7,141 nt of DNA from JBDKTK01 sp039680225 (GTDB taxonomy: Bacteria > Desulfobacterota > Syntrophia > Syntrophales > UBA4778): positions 1 through 7,141 of the forward strand of contig JBDKTK010000348.1 in NCBI GenBank assembly GCA_039680225.1, in the 5' to 3' direction. The notes beneath the pieces were generated by a model. It searched no databases, was not told the DNA's origin, and saw nothing but the letters and a program-made list of their open reading frames with translations. The position numbers and the translations under genes are program-made. Each line of letters starts with the position of its first letter. Positions within the stretch are counted from its first letter, which is position 1. Positions 6,165 through 7,141 of this stretch are shown here, piece by piece.

Positions 6165-7141
6165 ATGAAATACATAGACGAGATGAACCTGCAGGGGAAA
6201 AGGGTCCTTTTCAGGTTTGATTACAACGTGCCCATAGATAAAGACGGTAAAATTACCGACGATACCAGGATCAGGGAAACCCTGCCGACGATAAATCATG
6301 CGCTTGATGAGCACGCAAAAGTCATTATCATGTCCCACCTGGGGCGCCCCAAAGGAGTAGCTTCAGAAAAGCACAGCCTGGCCCCGGTGGCAAAACGGCT
6401 TTCCAGGCTCCTGGGAAAAGATGTCAGGATGATGAACAACTGTATCGGGGACGAGGTGAAGGCGGCAGTATCGGCCATGAATGAGGGCGATGTAATCCTC
6501 CTTCAGAACCTGCGCTTCCATGCCGAGGAGGAAAAAAATAATGATGAGTTCGCCAGGCAGCTGGCGGGCTATGCCGATGTTTACATAGACGACGCTTTCG
6601 GAAACGCCCATCGCAGTCATGCTTCAAATGTCGGTATCACGAAATTCGTCAAGGAATGCGGGCTCGGGTTCCTGATGAAAAAAGAGCTCACTTATTTCAG
6701 CAAAGCGCTGGAAAAGCCGGCCAGGCCCCTCGTTGCCATCGTTGGCGGGTCGAAGGTCTCCGGCAAGCTCGAAGCCCTCGCCAATATGACCAAGCTGGTG
6801 AACAAGCTGATCATCGGCGGCGGGATGGCATTCACTTTCCTGAAGGCCAAGGGGTACGATGTCGGCAAGTCCCTTATCGAAGAGAACCTGATCGATAAGG
6901 CGATCGAGATAATGAATATGGCAAAAAAACTCAATGTGAAACTCTACCTTCCGGTGGACTGCGTTGTTGCGACCGCGATGAGCGCCGAAGCCGAGACGAA
7001 GATTGTCCCCGTCCAGGAGATCAATGCGGAATGGATGGCCCTTGATATCGGCCCGGCAACTATAACTGTTTTCACGGAGGCCCTCGCCAACGCCAAGACG
7101 ATCGTCTGGAACGGTCCCATGGGCGTGTTTGAAATCGATGC
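6165..7141 (+). CDS. pgk: Phosphoglycerate kinase, N-terminal ~325 residues (3' end outside window)
   Basis: Pgk interconverts 1,3-bisphosphoglycerate plus ADP and 3-phosphoglycerate plus ATP, in glycolysis and gluconeogenesis. The frame is open without interruption from ATG 6165 to the window end. Visible landmarks are RFDYNVP (17-23), the substrate-binding HLGRPKG (58-64) and LRFHAEEEKN (116-125). DDAFGNAHRSHAS (142-154), GGSKVSGK (194-201), GGGMAFTFLKAKG (218-230), and the nucleotide-site WNGPMGVFE (315-323) follow. Roughly 70 residues including the C-terminal glycine-rich GGGDS-type loop should lie beyond the window. At 114 a Gln (LQNLRF) stands where Glu is frequent, a mild variation. 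The gene has its own promoter and a strong ribosome binding site, and is divergent from the carboxyltransferase gene. Assignment is firm. Confidence 0.97.
   Translation, partial: MKYIDEMNLQGKRVLFRFDYNVPIDKDGKITDDTRIRETLPTINHALDEHAKVIIMSHLGRPKGVASEKHSLAPVAKRLSRLLGKDVRMMNNCIGDEVKAAVSAMNEGDVILLQNLRFHAEEEKNNDEFARQLAGYADVYIDDAFGNAHRSHASNVGITKFVKECGLGFLMKKELTYFSKALEKPARPLVAIVGGSKVSGKLEALANMTKLVNKLIIGGGMAFTFLKAKGYDVGKSLIEENLIDKAIEIMNMAKKLNVKLYLPVDCVVATAMSAEAETKIVPVQEINAEWMALDIGPATITVFTEALANAKTIVWNGPMGVFEID

Noticed and set aside
6132..6934. Several minus-strand open frames and one plus-strand frame (6656-6898) across pgk
   Set aside because: All overlap the intact pgk frame, which carries every expected family motif in order.

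Overview
The window (GC rich, mostly ATG starts, dense gene packing) looks like ordinary chromosome from an anaerobic or syntrophic deltaproteobacterial-type lineage (Desulfobacterota or a relative). This placement is an inference from the look of the CdnL/CarD, acyl-CoA carboxyltransferase and Pgk proteins and cannot be fixed to a genus by eye.

Layout: (i) bases 2-307, C-terminal part of a CarD/CdnL transcription regulator; (ii) 382-1410, a four-helix membrane protein with PIN and TRAM domains (YacL family), closed by a strong terminator; (iii) 1578-4215, a tight ispD-ispF-gltX operon whose members overlap by four bases (ATGA) at both junctions; (iv) 4216-4325, a convergent gap with a degenerate C-rich repeat and a bidirectional terminator; (v) 4326-5879 on the minus strand, a biotin-dependent acyl-CoA carboxyltransferase (PccB/MmdA type) standing alone; (vi) 5880-6164, a divergent regulatory gap; (vii) 6165 to the window end, the first ~325 codons of phosphoglycerate kinase.

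Functionally the left half is a housekeeping block: RNA polymerase regulation (CdnL), a putative membrane-tethered RNA-binding protein or nuclease, two steps of the non-mevalonate isoprenoid pathway (IspD, IspF), and glutamyl-tRNA synthetase. The order yacL-ispD-ispF-gltX is also known from Firmicutes such as Bacillus, so it is an old conserved neighbourhood. The right half is central carbon metabolism: propionyl/methylmalonyl-CoA carboxyl transfer and lower glycolysis/gluconeogenesis.

I found no mobile element, CRISPR array, defence system or tRNA, and no convincing new system. The points worth a second look are small: a ribosomal-RNA-leader-like boxA sequence between the carD-family gene and the PIN-TRAM gene, the unusual TTG start region of ispD, two copies of a C-rich intergenic repeat, an inverted repeat inside the pgk promoter spacer, and the lone carboxyltransferase gene.
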